DNA of 54,952 nucleotides from the NCBI GenBank assembly GCA_020845935.1, contig JADLEV010000066.1, forward strand, positions 1 through 54,952. The letters run 5' to 3'. Made by a program: the position numbers and the translations under genes. Below, one piece after another: positions 9,162 to 18,393 of this stretch (positions are counted from its first letter, which is position 1; each line of letters starts with the position of its first letter). The stretch is from Gammaproteobacteria bacterium. Lineage in GTDB: Bacteria; Pseudomonadota; Gammaproteobacteria; Ga0077536. A model generated the notes under the pieces. That model saw only the letters and a program-made list of their open reading frames with translations, was not told the origin of the DNA and made no database searches.

Positions 9162-9885
9162 TGCCCGCGGCCCGCGCACCGCTGCGCGCCTGCTGGTCTG
9201 CCTGCTGGCGCTGCATCTCGGCGCCTGTGCCACGACTGCACGATCGCCCGGAGATCCTTTCGAGCCGGTCAATCGTCCGCTGTATCGTTTCAATGATTCG
9301 CTCGATCGCGCGCTGATGGTGCCGATGGCCAAGGTCTATCGCGCCGTGACGCCGGCACCACTGCGCACCGGTGTCACCAATTTCTTCGCGAATCTCGGCT
9401 ACCTGAACGTGATCGCCAACGACCTGCTGCAAGGCAAGCCGCGTTGGTTCATGCAGGACCTCGGGCGCCTCGTGGTCAACAGCACGATCGGCATTGCTGG
9501 CCTGTTCGACCCCGCGACCGGCCTGGGCCTGGTGGCGCATGACGAGGACCTCGGACAGACGCTTGGGGTGTGGGGTGCCGGCGAAGGTGCCTATCTGGTC
9601 CTGCCCATGGTCGGCCCCAACTCGATCCGTGATGTCCCGGACATCGCCGGCCGCCAGGCGTTGAACCTGTTCAACTACATGTCCGTCTCGCTGCGCTGGC
9701 CATTGCTCCTGGTCGAACTGGTGAATCAACGCTCGGAATTGCTCGATGAGACCGAGGCGATGGAAGTCGCCGCGATCGATCCGTATATCTACGTCCGCGA
9801 AGCCTACCGGCAGCAACGCCTGTATCAGATCCACGATGGCAATCCGCCGCTGCTGGACCTCGACGAGGAATCCGCAACGCCGTAA
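9154..9885 (+). CDS. mlaA: MlaA/VacJ family outer-membrane lipoprotein
   Basis: Lipoprotein of 243 residues with a type II signal sequence whose lipobox is Leu22-Gly-Ala-Cys25. The mature part has the VacJ hallmark DPFEPVNRPLYRFND, then GVTNFFANLGYLNVIANDLL and LGVWGAGEGAYLVLPMVGPN. MlaA normally sits in the outer membrane and removes misplaced lipid from the outer leaflet, partnering with MlaC. Here it overlaps the MlaC-like hpnM at the end of the hopanoid operon, so the two probably work together on hopanoid or phospholipid traffic. A strong hairpin follows 12 bases after the stop. Confidence 0.93.
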   Translation: MADARGPRTAARLLVCLLALHLGACATTARSPGDPFEPVNRPLYRFNDSLDRALMVPMAKVYRAVTPAPLRTGVTNFFANLGYLNVIANDLLQGKPRWFMQDLGRLVVNSTIGIAGLFDPATGLGLVAHDEDLGQTLGVWGAGEGAYLVLPMVGPNSIRDVPDIAGRQALNLFNYMSVSLRWPLLLVELVNQRSELLDETEAMEVAAIDPYIYVREAYRQQRLYQIHDGNPPLLDLDEESATP

Positions 9886-9897
9886 CACCGCGCAGAC

Positions 9898-9932
9898 GCG
9901 AGCAGGGTCGGTTTGAAACCGGCCCTGCTCGC
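9898..9932. terminator. Hairpin between convergent mlaA and PEP-CTERM genes
   Basis: A 17-base arm at 9898-9914 pairs with 9916-9932 (GCGAGCAGGG against CCCTGCTCGC, then GGTTT against AAACC), with one G-T wobble. It lies between the stops of two convergent genes, the position for a bidirectional terminator. Neither side has a real T-run, so termination efficiency is uncertain. Confidence 0.6.
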
Positions 9933-9957
9933 GAACCTTAAGAAAACCGTATTTCGA

Positions 9958-10809
9958 TCAGCCCCGCTTGCGGCGGGCAATGCCAAGGCCGGCCATTGCC
10001 AGCGCCAGCAGGCTTAACGAGGCCGGCTCCGGAGCCTGTCCACCACCGATGTCGTCGATCGGCTGGAAAGAAGATCGGAACTCCCACGCCAGGATGTCGT
10101 GGTTACCGTAAGCGGATCCGGTTCCAGCGGTAAAACCGACAAAGACGTCCGTGGTCTCGAGCGGCACGGTCAGGTCGACCGTCTTGGCGAACAGTGCGGC
10201 TGCCGGGCGAACAGCCGATTGCCCCTCGGCCAAACGCACTTCGAGATTGTCCGTGCTGCCGTCGTAATCCACCCACGCGCTCCACACGACATCGTTGTTC
10301 ATTCGCGTCGCGACATGGATTTGTGGGTCGGAATCGACCGAGCCATTGATATCGATCCCGACGTGGTTGCCATCGTTGTCATCCCACGACCCGTTGTTCC
10401 AGGTATCGAATTCGATACCAACGCTTTTCAGCAAACCTGAATAACCAATGCCTCCGCCGGAACCTCCAGCCGTATTGGCGACCGTTTGCACGGCAAACAC
10501 GATGCCATCGGCTCCACAACCATCGGTGTCACAGATACCACCCGACTGCGTAATCCGGAACTTGAACGCGCTGCTGAACGACGCATTCGCAGCCAGCGAC
10601 ACCGCCGCGGTGGAAAACGCGGAACCGCTTTGTCCGGTGGTAGCCGGCGTGAGTCGCAGCACATTGCTGACCTGCGCGGCGGCGCCGTTGAGCTGCAAAC
10701 CGGTAACGCTCGAAAAATCGTTGAAGAGGATGGTCGTTGCAAACGCTGGCGCGGATAGCACACCGCCAATTCCGGCCATGGCGACCAGACTGCTTTTCTT
10801 ATATTTCAT
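9958..10809 (-). CDS. Secreted L-type-lectin-like protein with PEP-CTERM sorting signal
   Basis: Protein of 283 residues with a signal peptide (about 1-26, ending APAFA). A beta-rich domain similar to legume (L-type) lectins follows, with DGCGADGIVFAVQT, KSVGIEFDTWNNGSWDDNDG and HVGIDINGSVDS, the acidic and asparagine residues expected around a Ca/Mn site. The C-terminus is a textbook PEP-CTERM tail: PEP, a hydrophobic helix, and the basic end ARRKRG, recognised by an exosortase. No exosortase is in the window. ATG at 10809 is preferred because AGGAG lies seven bases upstream. Likely cell-surface or matrix associated; ligand unknown. Confidence 0.85.
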   Translation of the reverse strand: MKYKKSSLVAMAGIGGVLSAPAFATTILFNDFSSVTGLQLNGAAAQVSNVLRLTPATTGQSGSAFSTAAVSLAANASFSSAFKFRITQSGGICDTDGCGADGIVFAVQTVANTAGGSGGGIGYSGLLKSVGIEFDTWNNGSWDDNDGNHVGIDINGSVDSDPQIHVATRMNNDVVWSAWVDYDGSTDNLEVRLAEGQSAVRPAAALFAKTVDLTVPLETTDVFVGFTAGTGSAYGNHDILAWEFRSSFQPIDDIGGGQAPEPASLSLLALAMAGLGIARRKRG

Positions 10810-11311
10810 TGCAAATCTCCTGGTAGACCCTACGAATACTTGACTCAAACCTGATCAACCATGCATTCCGCTCTTCTGAAGAACTGCACGCATCGTTCGA
10901 AGGCTAGGCATGGCTCGCCGAGAAAGTGAAAGTTGTCCACGCATACCCAAGTGGGCGATCCAGCCAAATAAAACAGGCCGAGACACGATTGGGCACGAAG
11001 CCGAACGACGACACCCGTGGCTAAGATATTTAATGCAATATCAGAGCCGTTCCTGCATCTTATTGTTATTTATAAGATATTTATGGCTGTTCGAGGCGAG
11101 CGCACCCCAGGGTGTAAAGTATGTTGACATGCACCGTATCGTCGATGCGCTGCCACGCACTCTCGCCGCCGTAACAAGGCAGTCGAAAATCGCGGCGGGT
11201 CCTCGGCAAGTATGGAGGCGCGATGCAAGAGACCTGCAAGATGCGTTCGATCGATTGCGCCACGCATCGACCAGATCCGCCCGGCACGGGGGCTCGAAAA
11301 AGTTTTTCTAT
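10810..11311. other. Non-coding AT-rich interval with an 11-base direct repeat
   Basis: No supported gene lies here. The stretch separates the start of the PEP-CTERM gene from the 3' end of aroC and is much more AT-rich than its surroundings around 11010-11130. The 11-mer TAAGATATTTA occurs twice in direct orientation, at 11022-11032 and 11073-11083, 51 bases apart (about five helical turns). That spacing suits a pair of regulator sites. No clear sigma-70 or sigma-54 promoter was found for the PEP-CTERM gene. Confidence 0.5.
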
Positions 11312-12412
11312 TTATCTTCGTTCTGGCGGAATCGGCGGGCACGGCGGCTGGACGTCGGCGTTCTGCGCGCGATGGCGCAGCGCGTGGTCCATCAGCACCA
11401 GTGCCAGGATCGCCTCGGCGATCGGCGTGGCGCGGATGCCGACGCAGGGGTCGTGGCGGCCATGGGTCACGATCTCGGTATCGGCACCGGTGCGATCGAT
11501 GGTGCGGCCGCTGAGGCGGATGCTCGAGGTCGGTTTCAGTGCGATGCTGACGCGAAGGTCCTGACCGGTGCTGATCCCGCCGAGGATGCCGCCCGCGTGG
11601 TTCGACCGAAAGCCGTCATGGCGCATCTCGTCGCGGTGTTCGGTGCCACGCTGCGTGACGACCTCGAAGCCATCACCGATCGCGACGGCCTTGACCGCAT
11701 TGATGCCCATCATCGCCTTGGCGATATCGGCATCGAGTCGATCGAACACCGGCTCGCCAAGCCCGACGGGTACTGCCTGCGCGATGATCTCGATCCGCGC
11801 GCCGATGGAATCACCGGACCGGCGCAACTCGTCCATGAAGCGTTCGAGTTCGGCGAGCCGCGACGGGTCGGGACAGAAGAACGGATTGGCATCGACCGTT
11901 TCCGGAGCGACGCAATCGAGCACGATCGGCCCGAGTTGCGCGAGATGACCGCGGATGCGGGTCCCGAAGCGCTCGCGCAGATACTTCCTGGCGATGGCAC
12001 CGGCGGCGACGCGCAGCATCGTCTCGCGGGCCGACGCGCGGCCACCGCCACGGTAGTCGCGACCGCCGTATTTCTGGTCATAGACGTAATCGGCGTGGCC
12101 CGGTCGATACTTGGTCGCGATCTCTCCGTAGTCCTTCGACTTCGCATCGGTGTTGTCGATGGCGAGGCCGATCGGCGTGCCGGTGGTGCGCCCCTCGAAC
12201 ACTCCGGACATGATCCGGACCCGATCCTCCTCGCGCCGCTGCGTCGTGTGCCGGGAGGTTCCGGGGCGGCGTCGATCGAGGTCGGGCTGGATATCCGCTT
12301 CGCTGAGAACCATGCCGGGCGGACAACCATCGACGATGCAGAAATAACCGGGCCCGTGGCTCTCGCCGCAGGTGGTCACCGTGAAGGAGATACCAAACGT
12401 GTTTCCGGACAT
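11312..12412 (-). CDS. aroC: Chorismate synthase
   Basis: Last common enzyme of the shikimate pathway (EPSP to chorismate, needing reduced FMN). The 366-residue protein starts [20 protein letters not shown] and has the signatures [40 protein letters not shown] and a late [16 protein letters not shown]. Catalytic histidines are present in the first motif (ESHG) and in NHAGG. It ends ten bases from prmB and forms a minus-strand run with prmB and htpG. The extreme C-terminus is proline-rich and poorly conserved. Confidence 0.97.
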   Translation of the reverse strand: MSGNTFGISFTVTTCGESHGPGYFCIVDGCPPGMVLSEADIQPDLDRRRPGTSRHTTQRREEDRVRIMSGVFEGRTTGTPIGLAIDNTDAKSKDYGEIATKYRPGHADYVYDQKYGGRDYRGGGRASARETMLRVAAGAIARKYLRERFGTRIRGHLAQLGPIVLDCVAPETVDANPFFCPDPSRLAELERFMDELRRSGDSIGARIEIIAQAVPVGLGEPVFDRLDADIAKAMMGINAVKAVAIGDGFEVVTQRGTEHRDEMRHDGFRSNHAGGILGGISTGQDLRVSIALKPTSSIRLSGRTIDRTGADTEIVTHGRHDPCVGIRATPIAEAILALVLMDHALRHRAQNADVQPPCPPIPPERR

Positions 12413-12421
12413 GGGCCTATT

Positions 12422-13357
12422 CTATCGACCAGCCTGGCCGGCCGCCATGGAACGCGCCTCGACCAGGTCTTCGCGACTGATCAGGAACACGCCATCGCCG
12501 CCATGCGCGAACTCGATCCAGGTCAGCGGCAGGTGCGGATATTGCTGCTCCATCGCTTGCTGCGCGACGCCGACTTCAACCAGCAGGATGCCGTTCGGTG
12601 CGAGCCGCGCCGGCGCCGCATCGAGCAGCCGGCGCACGCAATCGAGTCCATCGACACCGCCATCGAGGCCGAGCCGAGGTTCGGCCTGATACTCGGCGGG
12701 ACTCTCGTCGACCAGTGCGGTCGGCACATACGGTGGATTGCTGACGATGAGGTCATAGCGCAGCCGGCCCGGCGGCAGCAGATCAGCACGGATCAACCGA
12801 ACCCGCCGTCCGAGGCGATGCCGCTGGACATTGCGCCGCGCGAGTTCGAGCGCTCCGGCATCGACCTCGACCGCATCGACCCGCGCGTCGGGGAATGCCA
12901 GGGCGCAGGCGATGGCGATGCAGCCGCTGCCGGTACCGACATCGAGAATGCGCCGCACCCGGCTCGGCTCGAGCCACGGCTCGAACCGTTCCAGGATCAA
13001 TTCGGCGATCGGCGAACGCGGCACCAGCACGCGCGAGTCGACCTCGAACTCGTGACCGGCGAACCACATCCGGCCGGTCAGATAGGCCGCGGGCTGACGG
13101 GTTTCGATGCGTCTCGCGACCAGCGCGCGCGTGCGCGCGACGGTCGCCGCGTCGAGCGGCGCATCGAGCGCCGCTTCCGGGCAATCGAATTCGAGACCGC
13201 AGCCATGCAGCACCAGGAACGCCGCCTCGTCGGCGGCGCTGTCGGTGCCGTGGCCGTAACAGAGATCGTGGCGCTTCAGCTCGCGCTCGGCCCAGCGGAC
13301 CAGTTGCCGCGCGCTGCTGGCGCCGCGCTCAGCCGGCACTCGGACCGGCCAGTTCAC
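12422..13357 (-). CDS. prmB: Ribosomal protein L3 N5-glutamine methyltransferase
   Basis: SAM-dependent methyltransferase of 311 residues. The N-terminal helical domain has LCYGHGTDSAADEAAFLVL, which separates PrmB from PrmC. The Rossmann core has LDVGTGSGCIAIA (SAM loop) and the catalytic DLIVSNPPYVP. It modifies a glutamine of ribosomal protein L3. The start appears to be GTG at 13357, inside the last 29 bases of htpG; no ATG lies near, and the N-terminal alignment with the family supports this length. Adjacency to aroC is common in gammaproteobacteria. Confidence 0.93.
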   Translation of the reverse strand: MNWPVRVPAERGASSARQLVRWAERELKRHDLCYGHGTDSAADEAAFLVLHGCGLEFDCPEAALDAPLDAATVARTRALVARRIETRQPAAYLTGRMWFAGHEFEVDSRVLVPRSPIAELILERFEPWLEPSRVRRILDVGTGSGCIAIACALAFPDARVDAVEVDAGALELARRNVQRHRLGRRVRLIRADLLPPGRLRYDLIVSNPPYVPTALVDESPAEYQAEPRLGLDGGVDGLDCVRRLLDAAPARLAPNGILLVEVGVAQQAMEQQYPHLPLTWIEFAHGGDGVFLISREDLVEARSMAAGQAGR

Positions 13358-15215
13358 CCAGCGCTTCGTTCAACCGTGCAACGAATGCCGCCGGATCGTC
13401 CAGCTTGCCGCCTTCGGCGAGCACCGCCTGACCCAGCAGGATCTCGGACCAGAACGCAACCTGTTCGTCGGCGGTGATGCCGGCGAGCCGCGTCACGATC
13501 GGATGCTTCGGGTTGATTTCGAGAATGCGTTTCGCCGGTTCGACGCTTTGCCCTGCGGCCTTGAGGATCCGCTCCAGGTTCGCGCTCATCGCGTAATCGT
13601 CGGCGACCAGGCACGCCGGCGAACTGGTCAGCCGCTTGCTGACCCGCACGTCCTTGACCTTCGTTGCCAGTGCCTGCTTGATGCGCGCAACGAGTTCGCC
13701 GTGTTCCGCGTCCGCGCCTTCAGTCGCGTCCTTCTTCTCGCCCTCCGCTTCGTCGAGTTCGAGCGTGCCACGGGTCGCCGAAAGCAAAGGCTTGTCGGCG
13801 TACTCGTGCAGGTGCGTCACCAGCCATTCGTCGATCGGTTCGGACAGCAGCAGCACTTCGATGTTCTTCGCCCGGAACGCCTCGAGGTGCGGGCTGCTCT
13901 TCGCCGTCGTGAAGCCGTCGGCGATGAGGTAGTAGATCCCCTTCTGCCCCGGCTGCATCCGCTCGACATAGGCCGGCAGCGACACATCCGGCTCGGCCTT
14001 GTCTTCCCGGGTGCTGGAAAACCGCAGCAACTCGGCGAGCCTGCCGCGTTGTTCGTCGTCCTCGACCACGCCTTCCTTCAGTAACGTGCCGAACGCCTTC
14101 CAGAAGGCCGGATACTCCTCACCTTTGGCGAGCTTCTCGATCAGGCCGAGCACTTTCTTCACCGCCGCACCGCGGATCGTGTCGATCGCCTTGTTGCGTT
14201 GCAGCAGCTCGCGCGACACGTTCAGCGGCAGATCGTTGGTATCGATCACGCCGCGGACGAAACGCAGGTAGCGCGGCAGCAGTTCCTCGGAACTCTCGAG
14301 CACGAACACGCGCTGCACATACAGCTTGAGGCCGCCGTGCTTGGCCTGTCGATCCCAGAGATCGAACGGGGCACGCTTCGGCAGATACAGCAACATCGTG
14401 TAATCCAGCTTGCCTTCGACGCGGTTGTGCGCCCAGCTCAGCGGATCCTCGAAGTCGTGCGCGACGTGACGATAGAACTCGCGATATTCGTCATCGCTGA
14501 TGTCCTTCTTGTTGCGTGTCCACAATGCGGTCGCCGTGTTGACCGTCTCGAACTCGCCCTCGCCGGAGACGGGTTTCATCCGGATCGGGATGGCAATGTG
14601 ATCGGAATACTGCTTGACGATCCGCCGCAGCCGATGGGCGTCGGCGAAGTCCCGCGCCTCCTTCCGCAAATGCAGCGTGACCTCGGTGCCGCGGGTTTCG
14701 ATCGGCAACGATTCGACGGTAAACTCGCCTTCGCCGCTCGATTCCCAGCGCACGCCTGCGGCTGGCTCCAGCCCGGCCTTGCGGGTCAGCACCGTGACCT
14801 TGTCGGCAACGATGAACGACGAATAGAAGCCGACGCCGAACTGGCCGATCAACTGCGCGTCCTGCCGGGCATCGCCGGTCAACCCGGCGAAGAATTCCTT
14901 GGTGCCCGATTTCGCGATCGTGCCGAGATGTTCGATCACTTCATCGCGGCTCATGCCGATGCCGTTGTCGCGCACCGTGATGGTGTGCTTTTTCTCGTCG
15001 AATTCGATTTCGATGCGCAGGTCGGCCTGGCCTTCGTACAGCGCCTCGTTCGACAACGCCGCAAATTTCAGTTTGTCGATCGCGTCCGCAGCGTTGGAGA
15101 TCAGTTCGCGGAGAAAGATCTCCTCGTTGCTGTACAGCGAATGGATCATCAGGTGCAGCAGCTGCCTGATTTCCGATTGAAAGCCCCGTGTTTCTCGATT
15201 ACTGGTCGTGACCAT
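13329..15215 (-). CDS. htpG: Hsp90 chaperone HtpG
   Basis: Bacterial Hsp90 of 628 residues. The N-terminal GHKL ATPase domain shows YSNEEIFLRELISNAADAID, DNGIGM, TIAKSGTKEF and IGQFGVGFYSSFIVAD. The middle domain has the catalytic-arginine region LPLNVSRELLQ, and a C-terminal dimerisation domain follows. ATG at 15215 is preferred over an in-frame TTG 18 bases upstream; GGAGAG lies about ten bases before it. A canonical heat-shock promoter sits upstream (separate entry), so induction by sigma-32 is well supported. The 3' end overlaps prmB. Confidence 0.97.
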   Translation of the reverse strand: MVTTSNRETRGFQSEIRQLLHLMIHSLYSNEEIFLRELISNAADAIDKLKFAALSNEALYEGQADLRIEIEFDEKKHTITVRDNGIGMSRDEVIEHLGTIAKSGTKEFFAGLTGDARQDAQLIGQFGVGFYSSFIVADKVTVLTRKAGLEPAAGVRWESSGEGEFTVESLPIETRGTEVTLHLRKEARDFADAHRLRRIVKQYSDHIAIPIRMKPVSGEGEFETVNTATALWTRNKKDISDDEYREFYRHVAHDFEDPLSWAHNRVEGKLDYTMLLYLPKRAPFDLWDRQAKHGGLKLYVQRVFVLESSEELLPRYLRFVRGVIDTNDLPLNVSRELLQRNKAIDTIRGAAVKKVLGLIEKLAKGEEYPAFWKAFGTLLKEGVVEDDEQRGRLAELLRFSSTREDKAEPDVSLPAYVERMQPGQKGIYYLIADGFTTAKSSPHLEAFRAKNIEVLLLSEPIDEWLVTHLHEYADKPLLSATRGTLELDEAEGEKKDATEGADAEHGELVARIKQALATKVKDVRVSKRLTSSPACLVADDYAMSANLERILKAAGQSVEPAKRILEINPKHPIVTRLAGITADEQVAFWSEILLGQAVLAEGGKLDDPAAFVARLNEALGELAGPSAG

Positions 15216-15257
15216 GTTCGGTATTCTCTCCAAGCGATAAGCGATTCCAGTTGGCGG

Positions 15258-15286
15258 AGATGGGGGCGACCGGCCAGGATTTCAAG
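15258..15286 (-). promoter_or_regulatory. Sigma-32 (heat-shock) promoter of htpG
   Basis: Reading leftward, the -35 box is CTTGAAA (complement of 15280-15286). After a 14-base spacer comes the -10 box CCCCATCT (complement of 15258-15265). Both match the RpoH consensus and the spacing is in range. Transcription would begin near 15250, giving a leader of about 35 bases before the htpG ATG. This fits the known heat-shock control of htpG. Confidence 0.85.
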
Positions 15287-15435
15287 CCTGTCGGGAGGCA
15301 GAAGCGCGACTCGGTCGGCCATTGCGTCGTTCCGGCAACGGCTTTCTTTACGCCGCGTCGCTCGATGCACTATCGTGTGCCGGCCGGCGACGACACCCGC
15401 TCCTGCGCGCTTGATCACCCGCTGCGACACTGACC

Positions 15436-17979
15436 TTGGACGATACGGCACACAGTCAACACACGCCGATGATGCGCCAGTACCTGGGCATCAAGGCGGA
15501 TTTTCCCGACATGCTGCTGTTCTACCGCATGGGGGATTTCTACGAGCTGTTCTACGACGACGCGCGACGGGCGGCGGCGTTGCTCGACATCGTGCTGACC
15601 AGTCGCGGCGCCAGTGCCGGCGCGCCGATCCCGATGGCCGGCGTGCCCTTCCATGCGGTGGAATCGTATCTGACGCGCCTGCTTCGGCTCGGCGAATCGG
15701 TCGCGATCTGCGATCAGATCGGCGACCCGGCGACCTCGAAGGGACCGGTCGAACGCAAGGTGACCCGGATCCTGACGCCCGGCACCGTCACCGACGAAGG
15801 TCTGCTCGACGACCGCCAGGACACCCTGCTGGTCGCGGTGCATGCCGTCGGCAAACGCTACGGGATCGCCGCGCTCGATCTGGCCGCGGGGCGCTGCACC
15901 GTGCTCGAAGTCGAATGCCCCTCCGCTCTGCATGGCGAATTCGTGCGCCTGCAACCGGCCGAGATACTCATTGCCGAGGATGCCACCGCGTTGCTTCCGG
16001 AGCGTCCGGCCTGCACCCTCACGCGCCGACCCGGTTGGCACTTCGATGTACGCGCCGCGACCCGATTGCTGACTACCCAGTTCGGCGTCCGCGATCTGCG
16101 CGGCTTCGGCTGCGCCGAGATGAGCGCTGCGATCGGCGCGGCCGGCTGCCTGCTGCGTTATTGCCAGGACACGCAGCGCGCCGCGTTGCCGCATCTGCGC
16201 TTGCTGACCGTCGAGCAGGAACGGGAGGGCGTTCGCATCGACGCCGCGACCCGGCGCAACCTGGAACTGACCCGCAGCCTGTCGGGCGACGCCATGCCGA
16301 GCCTGCTGGGCGTGCTCGACACGACGGTCACACCGATGGGCGGCCGCCTGTTGAGCCGCTGGCTGCGCCGTCCGATCCGCGATGTCGCGCAACTGCGCGA
16401 ACGGCTCGCCGCCAGCGCCGAGTTGCGCTCGCCGCATGCGCTCGCCGAACTGCAGGAACTGCTGCGCGAGGTTCACGACGTCGAGCGCATCGCCGCGCGC
16501 ATCGGCCTGCGCAGCGCCCGCCCGCGCGATCTCGTTCGGTTGCGGGCCGCGCTGGCGGTGCTGCCCGGGATTCGCGAGCGCTTGCGCGAGGCATCCGCGC
16601 CGCGTCTCGCGTTGCTCGGTCACCGGCTGCCGGATCTCGACGAATCGCGGGCGTTGCTCGATGCGGCGTTGGTCGATCAACCACCGCTGCTCGCCCGTGA
16701 CGGTGGCGTGTTTCGCACCGGCTACGATGCGACACTCGACGAACTGCGCGCCCTGCTCGATCACGGCGACGAGTTCCTGGCGCGATTCGAGCGCGAGGAA
16801 CGCACCCGCACCGGCGTCAACAATCTGAAGGTCGGCTTCAATCGGGTGCACGGTTTCTATATCGAATTCGGACGCAGCCAGGCGCACGCGGCACCGGTCG
16901 ATTACGTCCGCCGGCAAACCTTGAAGAACGCCGAGCGCTATATCACCCCGGCGCTGAAGGCGCATGAAGACAGGATCCTGAATGCCGAGCAGCGCGCGTT
17001 GCAGCGCGAGCGCGGGCTGTATGAGGATTTACTGGACCGCTTGCAGGACGCGCTGGCGGATTTGCAGACGACCGCCGCGTCACTCGCCGAACTCGATGTG
17101 CTCGCCTGTTTCGCCGAGCGCGCCAACAGTCTGCATCTGGTGGCGCCCGAGTTCACCGACGAGCCGCTGCTGCGGATCGAACAGGGCCGCCACCTCGTCG
17201 TCGAGCAACTGTCTGCGACGCCATTCGTCGCCAACGATCTCGATCTCTCCGAGCAACGCCGCATGCTGGTCATCACCGGCCCAAACATGGGCGGCAAGTC
17301 GACCTACATGCGGCAGACCGCGCTGATCCGGCTCCTGGCGCACATCGGCAGCCACGTGCCGGCGCAACGCGCGCTGCTCGGCCCGATCGACGCAATCCAT
17401 TCGCGCATCGGCGCGGCCGACGACCTGGCGCGCGGCCAATCGACCTTCATGCAGGAGATGACCGAAACCGCCTACATCCTGCGCCACGCCACGCCGCAAT
17501 CACTGGTCCTGATCGATGAGATCGGTCGCGGCACGAGCACCTACGATGGCCTGGCGCTGGCCTGGGCGGTCGCCCGCGAGCTCGCGGGCGCAGTCCGCTG
17601 CTACACGCTGTTCGCGACCCATTACTTCGAGCTGACGGCACTTGCCGATGATTTGGGCGGCGTTGCCAACGTCCGGATGGAAGCGATCGAGGAAGGCCAC
17701 GACATCGTGTTCCTGCATCGCGTCGGCGAAGGCCCAGCCGATCGCAGCTACGGCATTCAGGTCGCCGCGCTCGCGGGCGTGCCAGCCGAAGTAGTCGACG
17801 AGGCACGACGCCGGCTCGACCGCCTTGAGCACATGGGCTCGCCGCCGCCACGCGCCGCGCCAGCGGTCGACCCGAATGCACGCCTGCGCGCCGCACTCGA
17901 CGCCATCGAGCCGGATCGCCTGACGCCGCGCGAGGCGCTGGACACGATCTATCGCTTGCTGGAGTTACGGGATTCCTGA
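15436..17979 (+). CDS. mutS: DNA mismatch repair protein MutS
   Basis: Mismatch-recognition ATPase of 847 residues. The mismatch-stacking motif Phe35-x-Glu37 lies in RMGDFYELF. The connector domain includes [16 protein letters not shown]. The ATPase has Walker [10 protein letters not shown] (about 615-623), Walker [14 protein letters not shown] (about 690) and the [10 protein letters not shown] switch. The only start giving the usual N-terminus is TTG at 15436 (then HTPMM at residues 9-13, as in other gammaproteobacterial MutS); the next ATG, at 15469, would trim that segment. No mutL is nearby. It is followed by fdxA on the same strand. Confidence 0.97.
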   Translation: MDDTAHSQHTPMMRQYLGIKADFPDMLLFYRMGDFYELFYDDARRAAALLDIVLTSRGASAGAPIPMAGVPFHAVESYLTRLLRLGESVAICDQIGDPATSKGPVERKVTRILTPGTVTDEGLLDDRQDTLLVAVHAVGKRYGIAALDLAAGRCTVLEVECPSALHGEFVRLQPAEILIAEDATALLPERPACTLTRRPGWHFDVRAATRLLTTQFGVRDLRGFGCAEMSAAIGAAGCLLRYCQDTQRAALPHLRLLTVEQEREGVRIDAATRRNLELTRSLSGDAMPSLLGVLDTTVTPMGGRLLSRWLRRPIRDVAQLRERLAASAELRSPHALAELQELLREVHDVERIAARIGLRSARPRDLVRLRAALAVLPGIRERLREASAPRLALLGHRLPDLDESRALLDAALVDQPPLLARDGGVFRTGYDATLDELRALLDHGDEFLARFEREERTRTGVNNLKVGFNRVHGFYIEFGRSQAHAAPVDYVRRQTLKNAERYITPALKAHEDRILNAEQRALQRERGLYEDLLDRLQDALADLQTTAASLAELDVLACFAERANSLHLVAPEFTDEPLLRIEQGRHLVVEQLSATPFVANDLDLSEQRRMLVITGPNMGGKSTYMRQTALIRLLAHIGSHVPAQRALLGPIDAIHSRIGAADDLARGQSTFMQEMTETAYILRHATPQSLVLIDEIGRGTSTYDGLALAWAVARELAGAVRCYTLFATHYFELTALADDLGGVANVRMEAIEEGHDIVFLHRVGEGPADRSYGIQVAALAGVPAEVVDEARRRLDRLEHMGSPPPRAAPAVDPNARLRAALDAIEPDRLTPREALDTIYRLLELRDS

Positions 17980-18001
17980 TTCCGCGACTCTGCTGCCACC
18001 G

Positions 18002-18037
18002 TTGGACGGCTTGGGCGCTGCCGCTATAATGGCGCCC
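18002..18037 (+). promoter_or_regulatory. Sigma-70 promoter of fdxA, overlapping a GC hairpin
   Basis: A -35 TTGGAC (18002-18007), a 17-base spacer and a perfect -10 TATAAT (18025-18030) precede fdxA, with a start expected near 18037 and a leader of under 30 bases. The same bases form an inverted repeat GGGCGC (18013-18018) and GCGCCC (18032-18037) followed by TTTT, which could end mutS transcription. One short segment may therefore serve as both terminator and promoter. Confidence 0.65.
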
Positions 18038-18063
18038 TTTTCAACCCAACTACGGATTATTTT

Positions 18064-18393
18064 ATGGCTTTCGTCGTCACCGAAAAATGCATTCGCTGCA
18101 AGTTCACCGATTGTGTTGAAGTCTGCCCGGTCGATTGTTTCCATGAGGGGCCAAACATGTTGGCCATCGACCCCGACGAATGCATCGACTGCACACTGTG
18201 CGAGGCGGAATGCCCGGTTCAGGCGATCAAGTCGGCCGAAGATTTGAACGACCACGAAAAGCAATTCCGCGAGTTGAACGCAAAGTACGCGAAGAAGTGG
18301 CCGACCATCACCGAGATGCAGGAACCGATGGAAGACGCGGACCAGTGGAAGGGTGTGGAAAACAAGCTCCAGTACCTCGAAACCGGAGAGTGA
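18064..18393 (+). CDS. fdxA: Seven-iron ferredoxin FdxA
   Basis: Soluble electron carrier of 109 residues with one 3Fe-4S and one 4Fe-4S cluster. The first cysteine set is in TEKCIRCKFTDCVEVCPVDC, with a longer insert than in plain 8Fe ferredoxins; the second is in CIDCTLCEAECPVQAI. The C-terminal extension (KWPTITEMQEPMEDADQW) is the FdxA type found next to mutS in many gammaproteobacteria. It is transcribed from its own promoter. After the stop, arms TGATGCGGT (18391-18399) and ACCGCATCA (18425-18433) can pair. Confidence 0.96.
   Translation: MAFVVTEKCIRCKFTDCVEVCPVDCFHEGPNMLAIDPDECIDCTLCEAECPVQAIKSAEDLNDHEKQFRELNAKYAKKWPTITEMQEPMEDADQWKGVENKLQYLETGE

Noticed and set aside
10910-13477. An 855-codon open frame on the plus strand opposite aroC and prmB
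   Set aside because: Its translation has no recognisable domain and is rich in Arg, Ala, Asp and His as expected for antisense of high-GC genes; the minus-strand genes are unmistakable.
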